Positions 26,106 to 34,733 of a stretch of 64,000 nt of DNA are shown one piece after another. Position 1 is the stretch's first letter. Each line of letters opens with the position of its first letter. The translations under genes and the position numbers were made by a program. The notes under the pieces were generated by a model. It ran no database searches and was not told the DNA's origin. It was given only the letters and a program-made list of their open reading frames with translations. This stretch comes from Clostridium sp. Marseille-P299 (GTDB lineage: Bacteria > Bacillota > Clostridia > Lachnospirales > Lachnospiraceae): assembly GCF_900078195.1 (NCBI RefSeq), contig NZ_FJVE01000007.1, positions 1,426,001 through 1,490,000 on the forward strand, given 5' to 3'.

Positions 26106-26633
26106 ATGAAAAATAACATTATCTTAATTGGTTTTATGGGTTGTGGAAAAACTAGTATTGGAACAAGGCTGGCAAAAAAGCTTTCATATACTTTTCTTGA
26201 TACGGATGCATTGATTATTGAAAAGGCAGGGCAATCTATTTCAGAGATTTTTGAATCCGATGGAGAAGAATATTTTAGAAATCTTGAAACGGATATACTA
26301 AAAGAATTAAATGTAAAGACTGATCGGGCTGTTATTTCTACTGGCGGTGGAATGCCAATGAGAGAAGAAAATAAAGAATTACTTCGTTCTTTAGGACATG
26401 TTATCTTTTTAGATGCATCAAAAGATGCAATCTTAAAGAGGGTTGAAGGAGATACAAAACGTCCTTTATTGGCTTATGAGAATAAAGAAGAGCGAATCCA
26501 AGAATTACTTTCAATACGTCTTCCATTTTATAAATCTTGTGCCCATACGGTAATTGATACATCTGATAAATCATTTTATGATGTCATTAACGAAATTGAG
26601 CAATGCATGGATAATTCGTTTAAAGTGGTGTAA
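26106..26633 (+). CDS. aroK: shikimate kinase
   Basis: ATP-dependent phosphorylation of shikimate, fifth step of the pathway. 175 residues, standard length. Walker A GFMGCGKTSIG (about 9), DTD substrate motif at FLDTDALI, the EYFRNLE region, the shikimate-binding GGG in STGGGMPM, and the lid Arg in DTKRPLL. It is coupled to yqeG (18 bp) and probably expressed with it. It is separated from aroA and aroE, found elsewhere in this window. Confidence 0.94.
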   Translation: MKNNIILIGFMGCGKTSIGTRLAKKLSYTFLDTDALIIEKAGQSISEIFESDGEEYFRNLETDILKELNVKTDRAVISTGGGMPMREENKELLRSLGHVIFLDASKDAILKRVEGDTKRPLLAYENKEERIQELLSIRLPFYKSCAHTVIDTSDKSFYDVINEIEQCMDNSFKVV

Positions 26634-26744
26634 GAATAATTAGAAGTTGAATAAGAGATTTTCAAGATTTTATTTGAATCTAAAGTAATAATAAGGCTCT
26701 TAATTTAATTATTATTGATTATAACGAAGTAAAAAAGAAAGGAG

Positions 26745-26779
26745 TGTATCGACGTATTTTAGTCTAAATACATCGTACA
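26745..26779 (+). promoter_or_regulatory. hairpin in front of aroQ
   Basis: TGTATCGACGTATTT (26745-26759) pairs imperfectly with AAATACATCGTACA (26766-26779). It follows a consensus-like AAAGGAG and ends just before the AAGGA that serves aroQ. It has no T-tail, so it is more likely a stability or translation element than a terminator. Confidence 0.35.
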
Positions 26780-26787
26780 AGGATTAA

Positions 26788-27231
26788 ATGAATTTATTAG
26801 TAATTAATGGACCAAATATTAATTTCCTAGGAATTCGTGAAAAGGGAATTTACGGAACGAAAGATTTTAATTCTTTGCTTGAAATGCTTGAAAATAAAGC
26901 GAATGAAACAGGAATTTCAATTGAAACATATCAAAGCAATTGTGAAGGTGCAATTATTGACCGAATTCAAAAAGCGTATTATGATAAGGTAGATGGAATT
27001 ATTATTAATCCAGGAGCTTACACTCATTATAGCTACGCAATTAGAGACGCACTTGCTTCTATCGAAGTACCAATTATAGAAGTTCACATCTCTAATGTAC
27101 ATAAAAGAGAGGAGTTTCGTCATACTTCTGTGACTGCACCTGTTTGTACAGGGCAGATAGTAGGTCTTGGATTACAAGGTTATTTATTAGCAGTTGATGC
27201 AATTTTAGAGTTAGCAGCTAACAATAATTAG
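26788..27231 (+). CDS. aroQ: type II 3-dehydroquinate dehydratase
   Basis: Third shikimate step, dehydrating 3-dehydroquinate. 147 residues, dodecameric type II family. NGPNINFLGIREKGIYG contains the catalytic Tyr/Arg region, NPGAYTHYSYAIRDA the active-site Asn, and EVHISNVHKREEFRHTS the His and Arg residues. AAGGA lies 6 bases before ATG 26788. An M24 peptidase and efp follow in the same direction; the gene order aroQ-pepP-efp is common in Firmicutes. Confidence 0.95.
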   Translation: MNLLVINGPNINFLGIREKGIYGTKDFNSLLEMLENKANETGISIETYQSNCEGAIIDRIQKAYYDKVDGIIINPGAYTHYSYAIRDALASIEVPIIEVHISNVHKREEFRHTSVTAPVCTGQIVGLGLQGYLLAVDAILELAANNN

Positions 27232-27305
27232 TTGAAGAAATAAAATAGAAAGGTTCGTCATAGGTGATTTATATCATTAATTTATGACAAGAAAAGGGTA
27301 TATTT

Positions 27306-28373
27306 ATGAGAAAAGAAGCTCAAGTATATGAAATTATGGATAAAGTATCTGTAGATGCTATTATCATTTTAAATCGTTATAATAGGAGATATCTTACTGG
27401 ATATTGTGGTGATACTGGGGTAGCATATATTAGTAAGAATAAAAAAATTATCTTTACAGATTTTCGTTATATTTATCAGGCAGAAGCAGAAGCAACTGGA
27501 TTTGAAGTTATTGATATTACTGATAAAGGCTACGCTGCTTCCATCGCTGAAGTTGCAAAGAATGACCAGGTAAAAGCAGTTGGATTTGAAGAAGTTGAAT
27601 TAAATTATGCAGAATATAAAGCATATGTTAAAAACTTAGAAGAAATTCAATTTGTTCCTATGAAGGATGAATTATCAGATCTTCGTATGGTAAAAACTAG
27701 AGAAGAACTTGATAATATTAAAATGGCAGAACACATTGGAGACATTGCATTTACAAAGATTCTTGAGGATATTAAGCCAGGTGTAACAGAACTTGAAATA
27801 GCAGCAAAGCTTGAATATTATATGAAAACAAATGGTGCAGAAGGTATTTCCTTTGACCCAATCGTAGCATCTGGAATTAATTCTTCCATGCCACATGCGG
27901 TACCAAGCCGTAAAAAAATTGAGCATGGTGATTTTGTTACATTGGATTTTGGTTGTCTTTATAATGGATACTGCTCTGATATGACTAGAACAGTTGTTGT
28001 TGGTAAAGCAAATGAAAAGCAACTTGAAATCTATAATACTGTTTTAAAAGCTCAATTAGCAGTATTAGATCAAATAAAAGCTGGTATGACTGGCGTTGCA
28101 ATTGATAAGATTGCAAGAGATATTATCTACTCTGCAGGATATGAAGGTTGCTTTGGTCATGGCCTTGGACATAGCGTAGGTTTGTTTATTCATGAAAATC
28201 CTAGAGCATCGATGAAAGCAGAAGCTTTAGTATTAGAAAATATGACTATGACTGTTGAACCAGGAATCTATGTAAGAAACTTTGGTGGAGTTCGTATTGA
28301 AGACCTTGTAGTTGTAACAAAAGATGGTTGTGAAAACTTTACACATTCAGAGAAAAAATTAATTGAACTATAA
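27306..28373 (+). CDS. M24 family Xaa-Pro aminopeptidase
   Basis: 355 residues. The N-terminal creatinase-like domain is residues 1-125. The pita-bread catalytic domain carries all five metal ligands: two Asp in LDFGCLYNGYCSDMTRT, His in GHGLGHSVGL, Glu in TVEPGIYV and Glu in GGVRIEDLV. It removes N-terminal residues ahead of proline in the cytoplasm, probably with Mn or Co. It lies between aroQ and efp, the usual position of the YqhT-type enzyme. Confidence 0.93.
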   Translation: MRKEAQVYEIMDKVSVDAIIILNRYNRRYLTGYCGDTGVAYISKNKKIIFTDFRYIYQAEAEATGFEVIDITDKGYAASIAEVAKNDQVKAVGFEEVELNYAEYKAYVKNLEEIQFVPMKDELSDLRMVKTREELDNIKMAEHIGDIAFTKILEDIKPGVTELEIAAKLEYYMKTNGAEGISFDPIVASGINSSMPHAVPSRKKIEHGDFVTLDFGCLYNGYCSDMTRTVVVGKANEKQLEIYNTVLKAQLAVLDQIKAGMTGVAIDKIARDIIYSAGYEGCFGHGLGHSVGLFIHENPRASMKAEALVLENMTMTVEPGIYVRNFGGVRIEDLVVVTKDGCENFTHSEKKLIEL

Positions 28374-28469
28374 AAATATAAATTTTGAGTTATACTGATA
28401 AAAAAATAGTTGAAAAAATTGTGCAAGTATTATACACTATTATGTAGTTAATTTTAAGGAGGATTTTTT

Positions 28470-29027
28470 ATGATATCAGCAGGCGATTTTAGAAATGGAT
28501 TAACACTAGAAATAGATAATGCCGTATATCAAGTTATTGAATTTCAACACGTAAAACCAGGAAAAGGTGCAGCTTTTGTAAGAACAAAATTAAGAAATAT
28601 CAAGGATGGGGGCGTTACTGAAAAGACATTTCGACCTACTGAAAGATATCCACAGGCTCATATTGAAAGAAGCGACATGCAATATCTTTACACAGATGGT
28701 GAATTATATCACTTTATGAATACTGAAACTTTCGATCAAATTGCTTTAAATGAAGATGCAATTGGTGATACTTTAAAATTCGTTAAAGAAAATGACATGG
28801 TTAAAATGTTATCTCATGCTGGACAAGTTTTCGCAATCGAGCCACCTCTATTTGTAGAACTTGTAATTACTGAAACAGAACCAGGTTTCAAAGGTGATAC
28901 TGCTCAGGGTGCTACTAAGCCAGCAGTTGTTGAAACTGGTGCTACTGTATACGTACCTTTATTTGTTAACCAGGGAGATAAGATTTCTATCGATACTAGA
29001 ACTGGCGAATACATGAAGAGAGTATAA
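28470..29027 (+). CDS. efp: translation elongation factor P
   Basis: 185 residues in three beta-barrel domains. It relieves ribosome stalling at polyproline. The loop [15 protein letters not shown] carries Lys32, the position modified in B. subtilis EF-P. The C-terminal [16 protein letters not shown] and [24 protein letters not shown] are typical. AAGGAGG precedes ATG 28470 and a terminator follows directly. The upstream peptidase may be co-transcribed. Confidence 0.96.
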   Translation: MISAGDFRNGLTLEIDNAVYQVIEFQHVKPGKGAAFVRTKLRNIKDGGVTEKTFRPTERYPQAHIERSDMQYLYTDGELYHFMNTETFDQIALNEDAIGDTLKFVKENDMVKMLSHAGQVFAIEPPLFVELVITETEPGFKGDTAQGATKPAVVETGATVYVPLFVNQGDKISIDTRTGEYMKRV

Positions 29028-29046
29028 TTTTTACAATTTTTTATAA

Positions 29047-29103
29047 AAAACACTGTAGATTCAGAAATGCTAAAAAAGCACTGGATTTACAGTGTTTTTT
29101 TAG
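29047..29103 (+). terminator. intrinsic terminator after efp
   Basis: CACTGTAGATTCAG pairs with CTGGATTTACAGTG (29051-29064 with 29081-29094), with flanking A-run and T7. Confidence 0.87.
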
Positions 29104-29202
29104 TTTATACGAAGTATAAGCGAAGATACTTCGTATTATAAAGTATAAAAATGTATCGAAAAGGACACAGTTTTAAAAATTCATATGATAATAAACTAAA
29201 GA

Positions 29203-29230
29203 TTGACATATGGCATATTTTGGATATACT
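29203..29230 (+). promoter_or_regulatory. sigma-A promoter of a small-protein pair
   Basis: TTGACA (29203-29208), 16 bases, TATACT (29225-29230). The small gene at 29265 follows. Confidence 0.65.
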
Positions 29231-29264
29231 CATACTAAAGATGTACATTAAGTAAGGAGGAGTT

Positions 29265-29372
29265 ATGTCTGATATCAAAAGTCGTAGTTTTATAGCTAAA
29301 ACGGGTTATGTATATATTGTAGAAGCTAACTATCCACAAGGTAAGGCTATGTATGCATTCTTTATAAAATAA
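29265..29372 (+). CDS. 35-residue small protein
   Basis: ATG TCT GAT ... TAA encodes MSDIKSRSFIAKTGYVYIVE followed by ANYPQGKAMYAFFIK. AAGGAGGAG ends 3 bases before the ATG, and a near-consensus promoter lies 35 bp upstream, so expression is likely. No domain is recognised. It has no membrane helix. It lies 39 bp ahead of a small membrane protein gene and is probably co-transcribed with it. Confidence 0.5.
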   Translation: MSDIKSRSFIAKTGYVYIVEANYPQGKAMYAFFIK

Positions 29373-29411
29373 AGAAGAGTTATTTTTGATGAAGGATGGA
29401 GGAAGGTCATT

Positions 29412-29723
29412 ATGAAAAAAGCTGTATTTTATATACCAGCCGTTTTTTTTATTGCTATTTTTTGGACAGTGGCAACTTCAATTGGTTTTAGCGCGATTTC
29501 CCCAGTGGTAGTGGTATGGATTGCATTGTTTGTAGTAAGTGCCATTCTATTAAGCAAAGGTAAATTTTGGGGTGGTTTTCTTGGCGCATTACCAGGAATT
29601 CACTTTATCTATATGGGGACAAAGGATACAGGACAAATCATTAATGAAACTCCGATGGGGATTATTATTGTGATTTTTTATATACTTTGTAGTGTATTTG
29701 TGTTTTTTAAAAATAGAAAATAA
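29412..29723 (+). CDS. small membrane protein, unknown function
   Basis: 103 residues with about four hydrophobic stretches: 4-26, 30-46, 50-67 (GGFLGALPGIHFIYMG) and 82-98, ending in a basic KNRK tail. No catalytic motif. GGAGGAAGG precedes ATG 29412. It forms a likely two-gene unit with the 35-residue protein upstream. I do not recognise the family. Confidence 0.6.
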   Translation: MKKAVFYIPAVFFIAIFWTVATSIGFSAISPVVVVWIALFVVSAILLSKGKFWGGFLGALPGIHFIYMGTKDTGQIINETPMGIIIVIFYILCSVFVFFKNRK

Positions 29724-30039
29724 CATTAAATATAGGTTTTTTTTGTCATAGTAAAAAAGTGATAATAAAGGTACAGAGGATATGATTAGAGTATAAAAAT
29801 TCGATACATCATATAAAAGGTGCCTTTAAGGGGGGTGTTATAGGAATAATAATAGGAATAATATCAGCTAGTTTTGTTACACTGTTTAACAATATTATGC
29901 GATGAGTAACTTTTCGAAAGTAGAATTATATAATTACATAAGGAGATTACGGTGAGCGTTTGTTTGTATCCTATTTGTCGTGTAAACATAAGGGATGCAT
30001 ATCGCTGATTAAGAACCTACCGTAATATGGAGGATATAT
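29724..30039 (+). other. intergenic leader with possible 18-codon peptide
   Basis: AAGGAG is followed 6 bases later by GTG 29952, opening an 18-codon frame to TGA 30006-30008 (start VSVCLYPICRV). The arms ATTACGGT (29946-29953) and ACCGTAAT (30019-30026) are exact inverses that bracket this frame, and the second lies next to the ribosome site of the acetyltransferase gene. A leader-peptide or attenuation role is possible. The rest of the gap shows nothing firm. Confidence 0.25.
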
Positions 30040-30594
30040 ATGAATGCAGAAATTGATATAACAGATATAATTATTGAGACACCACGTTTATTAATACGGC
30101 CTTTTAGAATTAATGATTTGGAAGATTTTTATGAATACGCTTCTGTTGATGGAGTTGGACAGATGGCAGGTTGGAAGCCACATGACAATAAAGAAATCTC
30201 CAGACTTATTTTAAATGAATTTATTGAGGGAAAGAAAACCTTTGCACTTGAATTAAAAGAAAATGGTAAGGTTATTGGCTCCATTGGTATCGAAAAATAT
30301 AATGAAAATAAGTTCAATGGTGACTTTAATCAAAAGAGGGGCAGGGAACTAGGTTATGTTCTAAGTAAATCCTATTGGGGAATGGGATTAATGCCAGAGG
30401 CAGTAAAGAGTGTAATTTCTTATTGCTTTGAGCAATTATCTTTGGATTTTCTTACAGTAGGACACTTTAAATGGAATAAGCAATCAAAAAGTGTTATTAA
30501 GAAGTGTGGCTTCCAATTTTTCTGTGAAGGAGAATTCACAACACATATGGGAGTAATAGAACATGAATGTTCTTATGTATTATATAAGCAATGA
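30040..30594 (+). CDS. GNAT family acetyltransferase (RimJ/RimL-like)
   Basis: 184 residues. The sequence opens with IIETPRLLIRPFRINDLEDFYEYA, the usual start of Acetyltransf_3 proteins. It continues with IGSIGIEKYN and the acetyl-CoA segment RGRELGYVLSKSYWGMGLMPEAVKSVI, ending with KCGFQFFCEGEF. Substrates of such enzymes are N-terminal amines of proteins or small molecules; none can be assigned here. TGGAGG lies 8 bases before ATG 30040. Confidence 0.85.
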   Translation: MNAEIDITDIIIETPRLLIRPFRINDLEDFYEYASVDGVGQMAGWKPHDNKEISRLILNEFIEGKKTFALELKENGKVIGSIGIEKYNENKFNGDFNQKRGRELGYVLSKSYWGMGLMPEAVKSVISYCFEQLSLDFLTVGHFKWNKQSKSVIKKCGFQFFCEGEFTTHMGVIEHECSYVLYKQ

Positions 30595-30716
30595 TGAAAG
30601 CTAGATTCTGAATTTAATTCGTTGAGTATATTATAGTGGCTACATATTACGAACTTGACTAAGAAATACCTATTTGGTAGTTTATTTGTAATATGAAATA
30701 GTTAAGGAGATAAATT

Positions 30717-30977
30717 ATGAAATTTTCAAGGGATATAACAGTGAAAGATCAAGTGATTATTGGAATCATTGTATTAATAATTTCTTTTATTGCTAAAGTG
30801 GTTATTGTTAATATTTTGGATATTTCATACTACAAATTTTTTGATGCTTATATAATTACGATATCTTTATTATATGCGTTAATTATTTTTGGTGCTAGGA
30901 AACAAGAAAAAAAATTGTATCTCTTATGCTTATTTCATATTCTTTCTTTAGTGCTTATGATTTTGTTACAGTTCTAA
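30717..30977 (+). CDS. small membrane protein, unknown function
   Basis: 86 residues with three hydrophobic segments (about 13-33, 38-56, 63-84) and a basic turn RKQEKK between the second and third. AAGGAG lies 8 bases before ATG 30717. No domain is recognised. The next gene starts 82 bp downstream. Confidence 0.55.
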   Translation: MKFSRDITVKDQVIIGIIVLIISFIAKVVIVNILDISYYKFFDAYIITISLLYALIIFGARKQEKKLYLLCLFHILSLVLMILLQF

Positions 30978-31059
30978 GTTTCTATCGGTTATTTTCCTTG
31001 TATTCTATTAATTATATTGTTAAAATATGGACATAACATTAAAGTGTAAAGGAGAAAAC

Positions 31060-32766
31060 ATGGAAGACTTTAAATTTGAGACGATTCAATACGAACGACC
31101 AGACTTCGATCAATTCGAGGCTTACTTAAAGGATTTAACAGAGAAAGTAAAGGATGCAAATAGCTATAGCGAAATCAAAGAAATATTAGAAAAAGCCGAT
31201 GAATACATGAATGCCGTTGATACAATGACAACGGTTGCTATGATAAGAAATACCTTAAATACGACGGATGAGTTTTATGAAAAAGAATACGAATTTATAG
31301 CAGAGCGTCAGGCAGTGGCTGCAACAACTTCAGCCGAATTTTATAAAGCTATATTAAATTGTAAATTTACTGATGAAATTTCAAATGATTATGGGAAAGA
31401 ATTGCTTGTTATTCTACAAAGAGAAGTAGATCAGTTTAAAGAGGAATTGATTCCGTTTATACAACAAGAGGCGAAATTAACTCAAAGATATCAAAAATTA
31501 ATTGCTACAGCACAAATTCCATTTAATGACCAAATTTTAAATATACATGGAATTCAAAAATATTTCGAACATCCAGATCGAGAGATAAGAAAAGGAGCGT
31601 TTAAGGCTTACTCTGATTTTTATCATAAGAATGAAGAGGAGATGGAAGAGATTTTCTCTGAGCTTATTAAAATACGTAATGAAATGGGAAAAGCTCTGGG
31701 ATATGATAATTTCATACCACTTGCTTATATGCAGCAAAAACGAAGTGATTATGGTGTAAAAGAAGTTGCTTCTTTTAGAGATCAAGTTCATCGTGAAATT
31801 GTACCTTTGTGTCAAAAATTATATGAAGCTCAAGCAAAGCGAATTGGGGTAGATGAATTAAAAGTTTATGATGAGAAATTTATGTTTACGGATGGGAATG
31901 CAGAACCTATTGGAGATGATGATTACTTAGTTTTAGAAGCTCAAAAGATGTATCATGATTTAAGCCCTGAAACCGCTGAATTTATAGATTTTATGATTGA
32001 ACATGATTTAATGGATTTAAAGAATAAGCCAAATAAGGCATCTACTGGATATATGACTGTTTTAAGTTCATATAAGGCGCCATATGTATTTTCATGCTTT
32101 AATCATACCATTTATGATATGCAAGTATTAACACACGAACTTGGCCATGCATTTGCAGGATTTATGTCCATGAGAAATCAAAAAACATCGGCCTATTATA
32201 TGGGTGGAACAGATATTGCTGAAATTCATTCTATGGCAATGGAACAATTTTCGTATCCGTATGCAGAGCAGTTTTTCGGAAAAGATGCTGATAAATTCCG
32301 TTTTGCTCATTTACAAGAAGCAGTTACATTTGTTCCATTTGGTGTTGCTGTGGATGAATTTCAACATATTATGTACGAACATCCAGAACTTACACCAAAG
32401 GAAAGAACCTTGGAGTGGCATAAATTAGAAAAGAAGTATATGCCATGGCGCAAGTATGAAGATGATGAATTTATGGAAAGAGGCGGATACTGGTATCATA
32501 AGATACATATTTTCTTGTATCCATTTTATTATATTAATTACACGCTTACAACGATGGGCGCAATGGAATTTAAAAAGCGTTTCATAGAAAACCGCGAAGA
32601 AGCTTGGAGAGATTATTTAAATCTTTGTAAAGCAGGTTCTAGTAGGAGCTATTTAGAACTTTTAAAACTTGCAAACTTGTCGATCCCATTTGAGGAAGGT
32701 AGCGTAAAAAGAGCGATATCCCTTGCGAAAGATATTCTATTAGCTGAGATAGAAAAAGAGAATTAA
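31060..32766 (+). CDS. M3 family oligoendopeptidase (PepF-like)
   Basis: 568 residues. The zinc site is complete: HExxH in THELGHAFAGF (about 359) with the downstream Glu in GGTDIAEIHSMAMEQF. Cytoplasmic enzyme that cuts oligopeptides of medium length. AAAGGAG lies 5 bases before ATG 31060; an in-frame ATG at 31027 has no ribosome site and adds a tail absent from relatives. The SGNH gene follows after 21 bp and is probably co-transcribed. Confidence 0.92.
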   Translation: MEDFKFETIQYERPDFDQFEAYLKDLTEKVKDANSYSEIKEILEKADEYMNAVDTMTTVAMIRNTLNTTDEFYEKEYEFIAERQAVAATTSAEFYKAILNCKFTDEISNDYGKELLVILQREVDQFKEELIPFIQQEAKLTQRYQKLIATAQIPFNDQILNIHGIQKYFEHPDREIRKGAFKAYSDFYHKNEEEMEEIFSELIKIRNEMGKALGYDNFIPLAYMQQKRSDYGVKEVASFRDQVHREIVPLCQKLYEAQAKRIGVDELKVYDEKFMFTDGNAEPIGDDDYLVLEAQKMYHDLSPETAEFIDFMIEHDLMDLKNKPNKASTGYMTVLSSYKAPYVFSCFNHTIYDMQVLTHELGHAFAGFMSMRNQKTSAYYMGGTDIAEIHSMAMEQFSYPYAEQFFGKDADKFRFAHLQEAVTFVPFGVAVDEFQHIMYEHPELTPKERTLEWHKLEKKYMPWRKYEDDEFMERGGYWYHKIHIFLYPFYYINYTLTTMGAMEFKKRFIENREEAWRDYLNLCKAGSSRSYLELLKLANLSIPFEEGSVKRAISLAKDILLAEIEKEN

Positions 32767-32787
32767 GTACAGGAGAGCTAAATTAGT

Positions 32788-33420
32788 ATGAATCAGAAAA
32801 TTAGAATAGCCTGTGTTGGCGATAGTATTACCTATGGTTATGGTACTAATAACATTGAAAATGAAAGTTACCCTGCTAGATTACAAGAATTATTAGGGGA
32901 TAACTTCATTGTAAATAATTATGGAGTAAATGCCATGACTGTGCTTAGTAACACGGAAACTCCATATACGCAAACCGTTCAATACTTACAGAGTTTAGAA
33001 TCCAATGCAGATATAGTTATATTAATGCTAGGAACGAATGATGCAAAGCTTGGTAATTGGGCAAAGAATGAAACTAATTTCATTTTAGATTATGAGAAAC
33101 TTATTAATAAATATAAAGGTATGGAATCAAATCCGTATATATTTATTGCAACTTCACCAACAGCATGGAGAGATTATGGTATTTTAGATGACAATACAAT
33201 CATCCCAGAAATTGTTGATGAAAAGGTAGTTGTGATTCAAAGAGAAATGGCGAAAAAATTTGAATGCGGCTTAATTGATATTCATAATTACACGAACGAT
33301 ATGAAAGACTTTTTTCCTGATACGATTCATCCTGATATAGAGGGATATCAAATAATTGCTACATTTGTATATGAGGGGATAAAAGATTATTGCGAAAATT
33401 TGCTAGCAAATAAAGAGTGA
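32788..33420 (+). CDS. SGNH/GDSL hydrolase
   Basis: 210 residues, no signal peptide, so cytoplasmic. Block I ACVGDSITYGYG contains the nucleophile Ser, MLGTNDAK the oxyanion Asn, and DTIHPDIEGY the catalytic Asp-His pair. It resembles single-domain esterases that deacetylate sugars or oligosaccharides. GGAGAG precedes ATG 32788. Its position after pepF does not reveal a substrate. Unlike the double-domain esterase at 2.3 kb, it would act on imported oligomers. Confidence 0.85.
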   Translation: MNQKIRIACVGDSITYGYGTNNIENESYPARLQELLGDNFIVNNYGVNAMTVLSNTETPYTQTVQYLQSLESNADIVILMLGTNDAKLGNWAKNETNFILDYEKLINKYKGMESNPYIFIATSPTAWRDYGILDDNTIIPEIVDEKVVVIQREMAKKFECGLIDIHNYTNDMKDFFPDTIHPDIEGYQIIATFVYEGIKDYCENLLANKE

Positions 33421-33515
33421 ACGCAGAAATTTGAAGATTCTAATAGTAAATAATCAGTGAAAAATTAGTTTAAGAGTGATACAAAAATTGTAATAACAAG
33501 TGGTAATAACAAGTT

Positions 33516-33553
33516 ATCAAAAAGGAGCTATTTTGCAATAGCTCCTTTTTGAT
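33516..33553. terminator. bidirectional terminator overlapping the end of the ROK gene
   Basis: ATCAAAAAGGAGCTATT (33516-33532) and AATAGCTCCTTTTTGAT (33537-33553) form a perfect 17-bp stem with a 4-base loop. The last seven sense codons and the stop of the ROK kinase are part of it. Confidence 0.85.
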
Positions 33554-34427
33554 GTGTTGATAAATATTCATTAATCGCTAACTGAATACAACCCATGATC
33601 CCTTGATCTCCATATAATGATGGAGCAACAATATAATTATCAATATCTTTTAATTCGTTTGTCATGATATAACCATTTAACAATTCTAAGAACTTTTTCC
33701 GAATCAAAGGATAGAGTTGTGTTTGATGCATTACTCCACCACCAAGTACGATGCGATGAGGTGAAAGTGTTAATGCATAATTCATCAAAGCTTGTGCAAT
33801 ATAATAAGATTCAAATTCCAAAACTTCTTCATTATCAGTTAATTCATAGGCTTTCTTTCCAAAACGAGTCTCAATAGCAATTCCACATGCAAAACCTTCA
33901 AAGCAATCGTTATGATAAGGACAACAACTGCGATATGTATCATTAGATGCTCTTGAAAGTAAAATATGACCAGCCTCTGGATGTAACATCCCATGTAAAA
34001 GAGAGTTATTTAAATAAACTCCAACTCCAATTCCAGTACCGATTGTAATATAAATACTTGAATTAAGACCTTTTGTACATCCAAATGTAGCTTCTCCTAA
34101 AGCGGAAGCATTTACATCGGTATCGAACCCGATTGGTAGTTGCAAAGCGTTTTTTAATGTGCCAAGTAAATTATAGTTTGCCCATGCTAGTTTTGGTGTT
34201 GATAATATATAGCCAAAAGTAGGAGAGGATTGATTTAAATCAATAGGTCCAAAAGAACCAACTCCTAAAGCAACAATTTCTTTCTCTTTAAAATAATCTA
34301 TTATTTTTGGCATTGTTTCTGATGGAGTACTGGTTGGTATTGAGATTTGCTCAATAATTTTCCCAGAGTCTGTACCAATCGCACAAACCATTTTTGTTCC
34401 ACCAGCTTCTAAAGCACCATAAAGCAT
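33528..34427 (-). CDS. ROK family sugar kinase (fructokinase type)
   Basis: About 299 residues. N-terminal ATP loop GALEAGGTKMVCAIG, the DTDVNASALGE catalytic Asp, TIGTGIGVGVYLN, and the ROK zinc site HNDC...CxxxxAIE in CPYHNDCFEGFACG. The GALEAGGTK opening is that of Firmicute fructokinases such as YdhR/ScrK, which phosphorylate fructose and sometimes mannose. AGGAGG lies 6 bases before the ATG at 34427; a longer frame to 34448 starts without one. Single-gene unit, convergent with the SGNH gene. Confidence 0.87.
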   Translation of the reverse strand: MLYGALEAGGTKMVCAIGTDSGKIIEQISIPTSTPSETMPKIIDYFKEKEIVALGVGSFGPIDLNQSSPTFGYILSTPKLAWANYNLLGTLKNALQLPIGFDTDVNASALGEATFGCTKGLNSSIYITIGTGIGVGVYLNNSLLHGMLHPEAGHILLSRASNDTYRSCCPYHNDCFEGFACGIAIETRFGKKAYELTDNEEVLEFESYYIAQALMNYALTLSPHRIVLGGGVMHQTQLYPLIRKKFLELLNGYIMTNELKDIDNYIVAPSLYGDQGIMGCIQLAINEYLSTHQKGAIAK

Positions 34428-34614
34428 AAGAAACCTCCTAATACACATATGTATTTTTTTTAATATTCGTCCTCATAGGATAGATTACTTCAAAAGGATA
34501 GGGTGGTCAACATAAATTATATTAAGAAATGCTTTAGCTATTATTATAAAAAATAAGATTAAAAAACCAAAATTTCTAAATTGCAAGAATAGACAAAATA
34601 AAGCTGAAAAGCCA

Positions 34615-34644
34615 TTGTAAAAATATATCATATTTTGGTATAAT
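34615..34644 (+). promoter_or_regulatory. sigma-A promoter of the chemoreceptor gene
   Basis: TTGTAA (34615-34620), 18 bases, TATAAT (34639-34644), about 90 bp before the gene. Confidence 0.5.
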
Positions 34645-34733
34645 AAAGAATATAAGGCAAAAAATAGAAAATACATTAAAAAATAGGAAGTTGCGTGGTA
34701 ATCTATTGGAAACCAAAGAAAATATTATGAAAT

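Noticed and set aside
29105..29137. loxP-like arms (ATACGAAGTAT and ATACTTCGTAT)
   Set aside because: The arms are one base shorter than loxP and face the opposite way, with no recombinase nearby. Treated as a simple inverted repeat after the efp terminator.
29800..29905. open frame reading GAFKGGVIGIIIGIISASF
   Set aside because: It has a membrane-helix look but no start codon in frame before an upstream stop.
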